Origin: Antilocapra americana
Taxonomy: Eukaryota; Chordata; Mammalia; Artiodactyla; Antilocapridae
Reading direction: 5' to 3'
DNA: 64,000 nucleotides
Assembly: GCA_007570785.1 (NCBI GenBank)
Contig: ML660774.1
Coordinates: 11,872,476-11,936,475 of the forward strand
The position numbers and the translations under genes were made by a program. The stretch's first letter is position 1; every line of letters starts with the position of its first letter. The notes beneath the pieces were generated by a model that saw only the letters and a list, made by a program, of their open reading frames with translations, did no database searches and was not told the DNA's origin. Of this stretch, positions 56,001 through 59,665 are shown in pieces.

Positions 56001-57219
56001 AGAAAACAATCGACAATTTTTGTTGTCAATAATAACCTCTGAGATTTCAAGTGAAAATTAAACTTTTGGAAAGCTTGTATACCCCATGCATTTGACAGCT
56101 TTCCAACAAGCAGACTTCTCTGATAAGATTCTGATGGTGTGAATTAGTGAATGTGATTTTTAAAAAATATTGTACAATGAAATATGACAACATTTGACAG
56201 ATCTGTGTAATTTAATGAACCAATATTTTCCAGCTGATAGTACAAAATTATATCAATATAAAGCAAAAAGAGCCATTCAAAAATGCAATGTAGGTCAATG
56301 GATTTTAACAAAACAGATGACAAAAATGTCAGGGTCCACACTGCAACTAAACTTCAAGAAAATACCAGCAGCCATGTATTGATATAATACCAAAGAACAA
56401 TATCTATGATGATTTGAAAAGGCTTTTGTAATACCCTTCCCTTTCCCTCCTTATATATCTGTTAGGCAGATTTTGTTCATATGTCAATACTTTCTGAAAA
56501 CAAAGACTGCAACAAATTGAACACAAAGGCAGATATAAGAATCCAGATGTCTTCTACTAAGTCAGACATTAAAGTGACTTTGTAAGAACGTACATAATGC
56601 CAAAAAGTTTGAGAACCACTGCCCTAACACACGGAAACGAGAGAAACAATCAATCCACATTTATACTGCAAGAGCCATGACATGTTCAGAAGAGATACAG
56701 GAAGAATTCTTGTCCAAGTCTAACTGCAAAATCAGTCCTCTGAGTTTTTCTGTCCAGGCTGGGTATAAGAACTGATATGGCAGAAAAAGAACCTTTATCA
56801 AGAATATTAAAAATAAGGTGGGTGTTTAGTCTGATGTACAGAGAAAGAGGGAACAAATGAAATTTCTGAAAAAAGAAAAAGATACCAGTAGGGGTTTATA
56901 AGAAGTATTAGTCTGGTGACGTTGTATCAAAACATTGTAGTATCTTTTAAAGTACCATATTACTTGGTTAGTTGTTCTGAAAAACTTACACTGCTCCACA
57001 ATTTTAAAAAATAGAGATAAGAAAAAATGTTATAACGTTGAGATAAACTTGAGAAATATACTTACTTTTGGGCTCATCTGTTGTAACAGCCAAAATAAAA
57101 TCATACGGAGTCATGAACAACTGCCCTTCACATTCTATAGAAGCAAACAAACGAAATCGCCTTTCCCGAGATGTAGCATAGAGGTCCAGGTCTTCGACTT
57201 CTGTTCTGCCAACAGCAAC
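12414..57219 (-). CDS. MICU3: MICU3, mitochondrial calcium uptake family member 3 (13 exons, 5' end outside window)
   Basis: Spliced coding region on the minus strand: join of 57066-57219, 53131-53162, 48218-48296, 44404-44451, 41068-41150, 37508-37579, 34349-34387, 25421-25516, 20656-20756, 19158-19329, 15948-16056, 13489-13646 and 12414-12482. The pieces total 1212 nt (403 codons plus stop), every junction keeps frame, and all introns are GT-AG. In the 403-residue fragment there are canonical EF-hand loops at 118-129 ([12 protein letters not shown]) and 356-367 ([12 protein letters not shown]), degenerate EF-like segments between them, and a cysteine at 395 near the C-terminus. Known of the family: MICU3 is a brain-enriched, intermembrane-space regulator that pairs with MICU1 by a disulfide and increases MCU-dependent mitochondrial calcium uptake. 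The sequence matches MICU3 rather than MICU1/MICU2, notably in the C-terminal tail ending KKELHSR. The N-terminal exon (about 127 residues if human-like) lies beyond position 64000. No frameshift or premature stop is seen. Confidence 0.96.
13489..13646 (-). CDS. MICU3: MICU3 coding exon 13, second canonical EF-hand
   Basis: 158 nt, encoding [27 protein letters not shown], the loop [12 protein letters not shown] (fragment residues 356-367) and [14 protein letters not shown]. Loop positions 1, 3, 5, 9 and 12 are D, D, D, S and E, compatible with calcium binding. The acceptor is tttatctag and the donor GTAAAC. The open frame that reads on past GFR runs into the intron and is not coding. Confidence 0.97.
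13850..14425 (+). repeat. L2 LINE 3' region (old)
   Basis: Order of motifs fits LINE2: 'ctcaaggaacttacagttca', 'gctgagccctgaagaataga', 'gaaatggcagagga', then purine-rich GC sequence. Short open frames on both strands in this stretch have no independent support. It sits in the intron between the exons at 13489-13646 and 15948-16056. Confidence 0.5.
14640..14802 (+). mobile_element. Bov-tA SINE, 3'-truncated
   Basis: ggcttccctggtggctcaga through tgggttcgacccctgggttg to gaggagcctggcgggctact, then homology stops abruptly. Two open frames here are SINE translations. Confidence 0.92.
14880..14995 (-). mobile_element. CHR-type SINE fragment
   Basis: Reverse orientation: cctagttccccaatcaggga, tcgaacccgtgtaccctgca and ccactggactgccagggagg, the tRNA-related head of a CHR-like cetartiodactyl SINE. 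Confidence 0.8.
15948..16056 (-). CDS. MICU3: MICU3 coding exon 12
   Basis: 109 nt, encoding [20 protein letters not shown] then [16 protein letters not shown] (fragment residues 293-328), plus one base of an aspartate codon. The acceptor is ccaatatag and the donor GTAAGTA. It forms the helices before the second canonical EF-hand. Confidence 0.96.
16057..17385. other. MICU3 intron, no recognised element
   Basis: Intronic sequence between the exons at 15948-16056 and 19158-19329. No additional exon or named repeat recognised. Confidence 0.4.
17386..17515 (+). repeat. MIR SINE
   Basis: gagtcctggtttgaatcctt, gcctcaggtttccattttct and aggattgatgagataatgca follow MIR consensus order, ending in an A-rich tract. 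Confidence 0.6.
17597..17809 (-). mobile_element. Bov-tA SINE
   Basis: Full-length reverse copy from gctatgcttagtcactcagt to gtctaagcctccagggaagt, with gatcaaacccaggtctcctg as the inverted B box region. Confidence 0.92.
17885..17996 (-). mobile_element. CHR-type SINE fragment
   Basis: T-rich start, then agagttccctgaccaggcca, gaaagccctgagtcctaact and ggaatgccagggaattgccc, an inverted CHR-like SINE head with a poorly kept B box. Confidence 0.65.
17997..19157. other. MICU3 intron, nothing recognised
   Basis: AT-rich intronic sequence leading to the exon at 19158; no further exon or named repeat seen. Confidence 0.4.
19158..19329 (-). CDS. MICU3: MICU3 coding exon 11
   Basis: 172 nt, the longest exon here. 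It supplies the last base of the arginine codon, then 57 codons from [20 protein letters not shown] to YSIPEEK (fragment residues 236-292). The [14 protein letters not shown] stretch resembles an EF-hand that has lost most calcium ligands, as is usual in MICU proteins. The acceptor is gtcatag and the donor GTATCTG. A BovB LINE begins 190 bp upstream of the acceptor. Confidence 0.96.
19520..20363 (-). mobile_element. BovB (RTE-type) LINE, 5'-truncated, with reverse-transcriptase remnant
   Basis: The plus strand reads the inverted 3' end (cagtcgctcagtcgtgtccg, catcgagtcggtgatgccat). On the minus strand, 20353-20069 encodes an RT piece with the catalytic YADD in [14 protein letters not shown], followed by frames such as 20127-19936 that continue the ORF ([20 protein letters not shown]) with frameshifts. 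It is a dead copy. It takes up about 0.84 kb of the 1.33-kb intron between two MICU3 exons and has the same orientation as the gene. Confidence 0.95.
20656..20756 (-). CDS. MICU3: MICU3 coding exon 10
   Basis: 101 nt, encoding [20 protein letters not shown] then [13 protein letters not shown] (fragment residues 202-234), plus two bases of an arginine codon. The acceptor follows a T-rich tract (tttttttttaag) and the donor is GTGAGC. The segment is the helix and beta-type stretch leading to the degenerate EF-hand pair. D replaces the E I recall in human at the second position of the FED/FDD motif. Confidence 0.95.
21036..21245 (-). mobile_element. Bov-tA SINE
   Basis: Reverse copy from gttagttgctcaactgtatc to gtcaccagagaagcccc with gggatcaaacccaggtctcc in place. 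Confidence 0.92.
21335..21425 (+). repeat. MIR fragment
   Basis: tggaaagaggacaggatttg, aagacctgagcttactgact and ttccttacctataaaatggg resemble the MIR head and core. Confidence 0.5.
21878..22085 (+). repeat. MIR SINE, well preserved
   Basis: Forward MIR almost end to end: ctgggctttaaatcctgagt, ggccttggggaagttaatct, gtcatgaggattagataact and atgctcaataaatgttagct. Confidence 0.8.
22086..25420. other. MICU3 intron, no supported gene
   Basis: Contains open frames at 23711-23986 (minus), 24630-24956 (minus) and 24784-24996 (plus). None has similarity I recognise, and none has supporting splice structure. 23700-24180 may be an unrecognised old repeat. Confidence 0.35.
25421..25516 (-). CDS. MICU3: MICU3 coding exon 9
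   Basis: 96 nt, 32 codons, phase 0 at both ends (fragment residues 170-201). It reads [20 protein letters not shown] then [12 protein letters not shown]. The acceptor is cttctacag. The donor is GTATAATC, weaker than its neighbours because it lacks the usual +4/+5 AG. Frame-preserving if skipped. Confidence 0.95.
25517..27090. other. MICU3 large intron, first part, nothing recognised
   Basis: AT-rich; no exon or named repeat recognised. Confidence 0.35.
27095..27158. repeat. GA/GGAA-rich low-complexity tract
   Basis: Pure purine run of gaggaagaaaggaag-type units. A second similar tract lies at about 27482-27555. Confidence 0.8.
27178..27475 (+). repeat. Old interspersed mammalian repeat, family uncertain
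   Basis: gtggggcctttgggaggtga, ttaggtcatgaggccagagc, ggacacagtgagaaggtgac and gctgaccttggacttccaaa are motifs of a widespread ancient repeat that I remember but cannot place with certainty. Confidence 0.5.
27577..27640 (+). mobile_element. Short bovine L1 3' end
   Basis: aaggggaacacatgtatacc, catggcagattcatgtcaat and gtatggcaaaaccaac then A-rich. Only about 64 bp of the 3' end was inserted. Confidence 0.85.
28097..28230 (-). mobile_element. Bov-tA SINE, tRNA head missing
   Basis: gcatgctaagtcgcttcagt through ctggagtgggttgccacgcc; homology ends at 28230 before the tRNA-like half. Confidence 0.9.
28235..30260 (+). mobile_element. Old L1 (L1M-type) interrupted by another L1 3' end
   Basis: The stretch 28800-28990 (cttaaaagcacccagaaaga, aatagaagccaaaagactag, gaatgacatc) and 29420-29560 (agaagatcatcactggagga, tatactttgtgag) match the region ahead of and around ORF1 in ancient mammalian L1s. 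Frames are short and broken. Minus-strand open frames here (for example 28710-28922 and 29783-30064) are shadows of A-rich L1 sequence. Confidence 0.65.
29030..29418 (+). mobile_element. L1MA/L1MB-like 3' end nested in the older L1
   Basis: gactggtggttgccagaggc, ggtacaaactaccaggaatg, gtaactatgtgatgggacag, gtcaattatatatcaataaa and an A-run are the standard 3' end of a mid-aged mammalian L1. Old L1 sequence continues on both sides. Confidence 0.75.
30455..31015 (+). mobile_element. hAT-superfamily transposase remnant (ZBED/FAM200-like)
   Basis: The plus-strand frame 30462-30755 includes [20 protein letters not shown], close to the 'LNLSLQGKN' block of hAT transposases and their domesticated relatives. 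It also has [20 protein letters not shown], which matches the C-terminal tail. Just before, [13 protein letters not shown] fits the same region. The non-coding 3' part ends ggggtcctgagaccaaaaca. The central domain between these blocks is deleted. A second fragment of the same family is at 56185-56640. Confidence 0.65.
31016..34348. other. MICU3 large intron, remainder
   Basis: Strongly AT-rich intronic sequence up to the 39-nt exon. No exon, RNA gene or clear repeat recognised. Minus-strand open frame 33602-33931 has no recognised similarity. Confidence 0.35.
34349..34387 (-). CDS. MICU3: MICU3 coding exon 8 (39-nt in-frame micro-exon)
   Basis: 39 nt, 13 codons, encoding [13 protein letters not shown] (fragment residues 157-169). 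The acceptor is tatgtcag and the donor GTATGTAC. It is in phase 0 at both ends, so it can be skipped without a frameshift. The encoded residues match the stretch between RAML and VLKTDAEEL in human MICU3. It separates a 3.1-kb intron from the 8.8-kb repeat-rich intron, the gene's largest in this window. Confidence 0.93.
34795..34975 (+). repeat. MIR SINE
   Basis: cccaggcaacttagtgaacc, tctctgagatggttttctct, aatgaggactaaatgagagt and cttagcacatagtaggtgtc follow MIR order. Confidence 0.7.
35125..35330 (-). repeat. MIR SINE
   Basis: Reverse MIR: acaaatgaagaaactgaggc, caaggtcacagaggtaatga, atggcagagctaatagtcaa. The open frame 35123-35320 lies within it and is not a gene. Confidence 0.8.
36690..36935 (+). 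repeat. MIR SINE, near full length
   Basis: gggttcaaatcttggctttg, caatttctctcatctg-type core (gtcaattttctcatctgtaa) and taatataatgcctcatacta. Forward orientation, intronic. Confidence 0.8.
37508..37579 (-). CDS. MICU3: MICU3 coding exon 7, charged linker
   Basis: 72 nt, exactly 24 codons, phase 0 at both ends (fragment residues 133-156). It encodes [20 protein letters not shown] then RAML, a strongly charged helix after the first EF-hand. The acceptor is cttttcag and the donor GTAAGAA. Threonine stands where I recall isoleucine in human (KRE-T/I-KGD). Confidence 0.95.
37885..38050 (+). repeat. MIR-like tRNA-core SINE
   Basis: gacaggtcctcactgggctt, caatttgctcattcatgaaa and cgaatgacctctaaggtctc fit a MIR or related core-SINE. 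Confidence 0.55.
38299..38512 (+). mobile_element. Bov-tA SINE
   Basis: gggcttcccaggtagcttag, gggtgcaatccctgggttgg, gcctgggaaatttcatgaac and tccacggggtcacaaaagag. It has a 9-10 bp internal duplication (aggagacccaggagac). Confidence 0.92.
38911..39137 (-). mobile_element. Bov-tA SINE
   Basis: gtgtgtgcgtgctaagtcac to caccaacttggaagccc, with gggattgaacccgagtctct. The insertion tctcttacatctcttgcatt is the longer variant of this region. Confidence 0.92.
39453..39821 (-). other. 122-codon open frame in MICU3 intron, not supported as a gene
   Basis: Open minus-strand frame in a locally GC-richer stretch. It has no recognised domain, starts and ends inside a MICU3 intron, and would run in the same direction as the gene. 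Similarity to a known protein or repeat was not recognised. Confidence 0.2.
40419..40635 (-). mobile_element. Bov-tA SINE
   Basis: tgtgtgtgtgctcagtcact to gagccaccttggaagccct, with ggaatcaaacctgtgtctcc. Confidence 0.92.
40762..40975 (-). mobile_element. Bov-tA SINE, 92 bp from a MICU3 donor site
   Basis: gttgtgcttaatcattcagt to tgagccaccagggaagccct, with gggatcagacccaagtctct. Same orientation as the copy at 40419-40635, and close to the exon at 41068-41150. Confidence 0.92.
41068..41150 (-). CDS. MICU3: MICU3 coding exon 6, first canonical EF-hand
   Basis: 83 nt, encoding [13 protein letters not shown], the calcium-binding loop [12 protein letters not shown] (fragment residues 118-129) and FLV. 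Loop positions 1, 3, 5, 9 and 12 are D, D, N, D and E, consistent with calcium binding. The acceptor is ctggcag and the donor GTACGTA. Two Bov-tA SINEs lie within about 650 bp downstream of the donor, the nearer only 92 bp away. Confidence 0.95.
41151..42332. other. MICU3 intron, nothing recognised
   Basis: AT-rich; minus-strand open frames at 41710-41946 and 41835-42026 have no recognised similarity. Confidence 0.35.
42333..42545 (-). mobile_element. Bov-tA SINE, first unit of a head-to-tail pair
   Basis: tgtgtgcttagtcgctcagt to tgagccaccagggaagccca. The next unit starts directly after it. Confidence 0.93.
42546..42664 (-). mobile_element. Partial Bov-tA, second unit of the pair
   Basis: Starts agaatactggattgggttac and runs through gacccaggaatagaactggg to ctgagctaccagggaagacc. 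It lacks the part before 'gaatactgg'. Confidence 0.9.
43245..43276. repeat. AC/GC-type simple repeat
   Basis: acacacacgtgcgcacacgt followed by acacacacat; alternating purine-pyrimidine. Confidence 0.75.
43480..43760 (+). repeat. L2 LINE 3' region (old)
   Basis: cctgacactgttcttgatac, gaaatgaacaaaaaagataa, gtgctatgaagaaaatacaa and agggcttccctaagctttca parallel the LINE2 3' end consensus. Confidence 0.6.
44404..44451 (-). CDS. MICU3: MICU3 coding exon 5 (48 nt)
   Basis: 48 nt, encoding [16 protein letters not shown] (fragment residues 89-104) plus one base of a lysine codon. The acceptor is ccttctag-like (cttctag) and the donor GTAAGTG. It is in phase 1 at both ends, so skipping would preserve frame. 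The hydrophobic helix leads into the first canonical EF-hand. It is too short to stand out as an open frame and was found by protein similarity and splice-site phase. Confidence 0.94.
44452..46379. other. MICU3 intron, no recognised element
   Basis: AT-rich with a slightly GC-richer patch at 45340-45440; no exon, RNA gene or clear repeat recognised. Confidence 0.35.
46380..46635 (+). repeat. hAT-type (MER) MITE-like repeat
   Basis: ccaatggttctaaaacttgg at the start, gtagccactggccacatagg in the middle and ggacattccaaccactgtag later are familiar motifs of ancient non-autonomous DNA transposons. Two adjacent families may be present. Confidence 0.45.
47414..47697 (-). mobile_element. Bov-A2 SINE (dimer) with (TGC)8 tail
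   Basis: Two Bov-A monomers (gttgctcagtggtgtctgac and ccgctcagtcgtgtccaact) joined by aatgcaggaaagtgaaaagt. The (TGC)8 at 47413-47436 is its microsatellite end. Target-site duplication taacatatatat at 47402-47413 and 47698-47709. Young copy. Confidence 0.94.
48218..48296 (-). CDS. MICU3: MICU3 coding exon 4
   Basis: 79 nt, encoding [18 protein letters not shown] followed by LFRNLKEK (fragment residues 63-88), with one base of the next glycine codon. The acceptor is taacag and the donor GTAAGTG. A Bov-tA SINE sits about 270 bp upstream of the acceptor in transcription order, at 48570-48785. Confidence 0.95.
48570..48785 (+). mobile_element. Bov-tA SINE
   Basis: gcttcctaggtggcgccagt, ggtttgattgctgggtaggg, gcctggaaaatcccatggac and gcaaagagttggacacgact. 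It lies in the intron just upstream of the exon at 48218-48296. Confidence 0.92.
49440..49610 (+). repeat. MER5A-like hAT-Charlie MITE
   Basis: cttgttagaaatgcacaatc, ctcagatcccaccccagacc, taccaaaccagaatctactt and gtttgagaagcactttagac match MER5A in order. Confidence 0.8.
49628..49770 (-). mobile_element. Bov-tA SINE, truncated and internally altered
   Basis: gtgctaagtcacttcagtcg, ctttgcaaccctgtggacca, then an unusual segment atatcaaaatgctgcccaca, then aatactggagtgggttgctg. Near-repeats cctttctgatgt (about 49618) and cctttcctgatgt (about 49772) look like a target-site duplication. Confidence 0.88.
50330..50415 (-). repeat. MIR fragment
   Basis: cttaaagaagataagtaact, aacccaggatcacacaatta and gtcaatgactggccag resemble the inverted MIR core. 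Confidence 0.55.
50560..51345 (+). repeat. Probable LTR of an old endogenous retrovirus-type element
   Basis: The sequence carries a row of motifs known from old mammalian LTRs: aatgaagctcccaataaaaa, ctccatttggctggccttga, tccttttataataa-like 'cccttataatgataattata', gttctatgagtctaacaaat and gttgtgggaactatctgaat. Plus orientation, no flanking viral coding sequence seen, so probably a solitary LTR. The family is not assigned. Confidence 0.45.
51440..51774 (-). repeat. Old L1-like sequence (antisense), left part
   Basis: gttacttactctttgcactt, atcatgatcatattttcctg and aatggctacacagcagttct resemble the inverted 3' UTR of old L1 elements, continuing beyond the SINE pair at 51781-52107. Confidence 0.45.
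51781..52107 (-). mobile_element. CHR-type SINE split by a Bov-tA insertion
   Basis: Left part ttgtggaatcttagtttcct, gaccagggattgaacctgtg, gtgctgaatcctaatcac; right part cctaaccaccagggaattcc. The Bov-tA at 51867-52085 separates them. Confidence 0.85.
51867..52085 (-). mobile_element. Bov-tA SINE nested in a CHR SINE
   Basis: ggtttagtcactaagtcgtg to caactgagccaccaaggagg, with a (GGT)n-type start at 51870-51885. Target-site duplication cctaatcac (51858-51866) and cctaaccac (52086-52094), one mismatch. Confidence 0.92.
52260..53010 (-). repeat. Old L1 (L1M) 3' UTR, antisense
   Basis: caatgtgctgttttattcaa, ctgactacctgataggtgta, aaaacagtatcatataattg, gtttaatttgcatatccctg and gatactagtgaggtttgcat match the inverted 3' UTR of old mammalian L1s. 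Open frames on the plus strand (52266-52478, 52573-52770, 52757-53008) are antisense L1. Confidence 0.6.
53056..53082. repeat. (AT)13 microsatellite
   Basis: Uninterrupted alternating AT for 27 bp. It lies in the MICU3 intron about 48 nt past the donor of the 32-nt exon (53131-53162). Confidence 0.95.
53131..53162 (-). CDS. MICU3: MICU3 coding exon 3 (32-nt micro-exon)
   Basis: Only 32 nt. Joined to the A left by the previous exon it reads [11 protein letters not shown] (fragment residues 52-62) and ends in phase 0. The acceptor is tttttatag and the donor GTAAG. As I remember it, human MICU3 has valine where this sequence has isoleucine at the junction codon. Skipping 32 nt would break the frame, so the exon should be constitutive. 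A (TA)n tract lies about 50 nt past its donor. Confidence 0.93.
53163..54256. other. MICU3 intron, nothing recognised
   Basis: No further exon or named repeat seen between the 32-nt exon and the SINE at 54265. Confidence 0.35.
54265..54407 (-). mobile_element. Bov-A SINE monomer with (TGC)6
   Basis: (TGC)6 at 54264-54281, then gttgcttcagtcgtgtctga and ctccaggcaagaacactgga to gttgccattgcctcct. It has a local repeat of 'caggctcccac'. Target-site duplication tataaggt at 54257-54264 and 54408-54415. Confidence 0.93.
54416..55215. other. MICU3 intron, AT-rich, nothing recognised
   Basis: No exon or named repeat recognised. Confidence 0.35.
55220..55415 (-). repeat. MIR SINE
   Basis: Reverse MIR: cttattaagtgcctactgta, tatcattcaatcctcaaaaa, aactgaagaaagagaagact and ctcaggttctcaaagctcat in order. 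Confidence 0.65.
55615..55975 (+). mobile_element. L1 3' end (artiodactyl type)
   Basis: gcaaatgagctacttacaaa, agagactcacagacttagga, ctacgtatagcacatggaac, ggcccttt and acacccaatagaaataaaaa with A-rich tail. The plus-strand open frame 55724-55915 is inside it. Confidence 0.75.
56185..56640 (+). mobile_element. hAT-superfamily transposase remnant, C-terminal part
   Basis: The plus-strand frame 56194-56382 reads [20 protein letters not shown] and then [13 protein letters not shown], close to the 'LQ.YFP' and 'STLQLTFKKLPL' blocks of hAT (ZBED/FAM200-like) transposases. After a deletion, [20 protein letters not shown] at 56509-56575 is the C-terminal tail, followed by the element end ccaaaaagtttgagaaccac. 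It belongs to the same family as 30455-31015. Confidence 0.75.
57066..57219 (-). CDS. MICU3: MICU3 coding exon 2 (first exon in window)
   Basis: 154 nt, encoding fragment residues 1-51 plus the first base of codon 52. It reads from [17 protein letters not shown] to AVTTDEPK. The acceptor is a cttaacttcag tract just above 57219 and the donor is GTAAG at 57065-57061. It begins in phase 0, so exon 1 must end on a codon boundary. This is the N-terminal part of the MICU core, ahead of the first EF-hand. Exon number assumes one upstream coding exon, as in human MICU3. Confidence 0.95.
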
Positions 57220-57829
57220 CTGAAGTTAAGAAAACAAATAAGTCTGGACTGTGTGAAGTGACACCTCCTTCTAGAAGATACAATTATATTGATAGGGAGT
57301 TAACAGAGGAAAAGAAAAAAGGTGAAAATACATAATCATAAACAAATATCCACATGAATAAAATGAATTAATGTTCAGAAGATCCTACTAGAAAAAAAAA
57401 GATCCTACTATGAATATCATTCAATTTCTGAAGACTTTACACTGGCTCTTTGAAGGACTTGTGATTTCTTTCTTTAGTTTCAGTCTCAGAGAACGATAAA
57501 TTTCTGAGCTAGCAGTTACTTGATGAAGGCCTACTATGTACTCTCTATATAGGCCTACTTATTTAATTAGAACTCTTTTCACTGTAGTCTATTACTTCTC
57601 TAAAAGAAGAAAGGGAAACCCTGATAGGCTGTTCATGGCAACCACTAAGGAAACCATTTAGTGGCAGAGTTTAGATCTGTGCTGAAGTTGCTAACTCTAG
57701 ATCACTACGGTAGAGTTACCACCAATGACCACTTTGAATTCTACCCAAGGTTAAGATCAGCAGAATAAGGAGTGTGTGTGTATGGGGAGAAGGGAATCTC
57801 TTTTGTTTTCCTTAATTTTAAAATCTTTC
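57220..57829. other. MICU3 intron upstream of exon 2, nothing recognised
   Basis: No exon or repeat recognised in the 600 bp before the acceptor of the exon at 57066-57219, apart from a short repeated 'agatcctacta'. Confidence 0.35.
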
Positions 57830-58480
57830 CTTGTAGATAAATAATTTTTATTATTTATTTTCTTTGAACTGTAACAAAAATTTTAATGTTTTTTTTCTTG
57901 ATTCCAAAAGCAATGCATAGTTACTGTATATAATTCAGAAGACAGAATTTAAAAACTTATAGACATAATTGTTTATGGGATTTTTTTGCCAAAAAATCAG
58001 GGTTATACTATACTGTCCAGTTATCTGGTTCTTTTTACTAATTAATATATCATTTTTCCATGTCACTAAATAGTCTAGTAGACCATTTTTAGTAACTATG
58101 CAATATTTCATGGTAAATGTTTGTTGCCTGACTAAATTAATGAATTCCACATGGTTGAATATTTAGGTAATTCATGGTACTTCACTACTATAAAACAATG
58201 TTATTAATATAATGGCCAGCCTTGAAAATATTTAGATACATCTATCAATACTTCCTTGAGATTAATTCCTGGGAGTAAACTTGATTGGTCAAACACAGTC
58301 ATTTCATATACATTATCGAAATGCTTCCAGGAAGCTTATGGCAAGTTACATGGCTATCAACAATAAAAAATTATACCTTTGCACATTTCACACAAAACAT
58401 TTTATGTCAGAAAAAATTCTTATTTAGGATGACAAACTTAATTTCCTTATTGCCTATTCTAAGTCATTATCTAAACTGTG
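57830..58480 (-). repeat. Possible old L1-type 3' UTR, antisense
   Basis: Pieces such as gtaactatgcaatatttcat, atggttgaatatttaggtaa and ttaattcctgggagtaaact resemble inverted old L1 3' UTR or a related repeat. Assignment is weak. Confidence 0.35.
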
Positions 58481-58876
58481 TGCAAACTTAAAATTATTTA
58501 AACATCCAGTATTTCGAGTTGTATCAAAACAGATCCTAAGAACTTTCAGTAAGGAAACTACATTTTATATTTCTAAGTTACACCTTATTAAATGAAAAGC
58601 CAGGCAAATCATTAGTCTTTTTTTCTACTACTCTGAAGACTAAGACTTTTTAAAACATAATGGAAATAGTCAAATAAAAAAAAAATTTAAATGCCTTTTT
58701 TAAATGGCCTGTATAACAGATAGAATCTAGTCTCAGCCCTTGAAGAACATATGATCTATATAGGCGGACAATTATAGTTGGAGGGACAAAAGGTACAAAC
58801 ATGGAAAAGAGAGTAAGTCAGAGTAAACAGAAGAAAAGCACAATAGATTGAGGTTAGTAAGAAGGCTTTAAGAAGA

Positions 58877-59080
58877 CTTCCCTGGTGGCTCAGATGGTAG
58901 AGAGTCTGCCTGCAATGTGGGAGACCAGGATTTGATCCCTGGGTTGGGAAGATTGCATGGAGAGCACGGCAACCCACTCCAGTATTCTTGCCTGGAGAAT
59001 CCCTTGGACAGAGGAGCCCTAGCGGGCTACAGTCCATGGGGTTCCAAAGAATCAGACATGACTGAGCGACTAAGCACAGG
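58877..59080 (+). mobile_element. Bov-tA SINE
   Basis: cttccctggtggctcagatg, ggatttgatccctgggttgg, ttgcctggagaatcccttgg and ctgagcgactaagcacagg. Target-site duplication aagaaga at 58870-58876 and 59081-59087. Confidence 0.94.
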
Positions 59081-59436
59081 AAGAAGAACATATGAATTTT
59101 AATGTCAGGAAGAGATATGAGCATTCTAGGTTTACACAGCATATTTGAAGGTGAAAATAATCTTCCTGCAAAAAAAAGTTTTGCATTCATGGTAAAGTGT
59201 AGGTAAACTGATAAGAATTTCTGAATGAAAGACTAAAGGACCAGGATTTATTCTGACAGAAAACAAAAATGACCTTAGGAGATTCTTAAGTGAAGTAATG
59301 ACAGAAAGAAAATGGTGCTTTAGAAAGACAAAGCAACTTGGTAACAGAGATAAGCTAGCTCAGCAGTATATTAATAGCAAGGTTAGATAATCCATTTATA
59401 CTGGGAAGTTATTTGGGCTCTACCATGGGTAAGGAG

Positions 59437-59652
59437 GGCCTCCCTCATAGCTCAGTCGGGAAAGAGTCTGATAGCGATGCGGGAGACCTGGGTTCGATTC
59501 CTGGGTCGGGAAGATCCCCTGGAGAAGGAAATGGCAGCCCACTCCAGTATTCTTGCCTGGAAAATCCTATGGACGGGGAGCCTGGCAGGCTACAGTCTGT
59601 GGGGTCGCAAGAGTCGGACACGACCGAGCGACTAGGCACACAAGGGCACGTG
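59437..59652 (+). mobile_element. Bov-tA SINE, young, 13-bp target-site duplication
   Basis: tgggttcgattcctgggtcg (intact B box), ttgcctggaaaatcctatgg and gagtcggacacgaccgagcg with CpGs preserved. Flanked by catgggtaaggag at 59424-59436 and 59653-59665, exact. Confidence 0.96.
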
Positions 59653-59665
59653 CATGGGTAAGGAG

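Noticed and set aside
58756..59190. 144-codon minus-strand open frame
   Set aside because: Its middle part is antisense translation of the Bov-tA SINE at 58877-59080.
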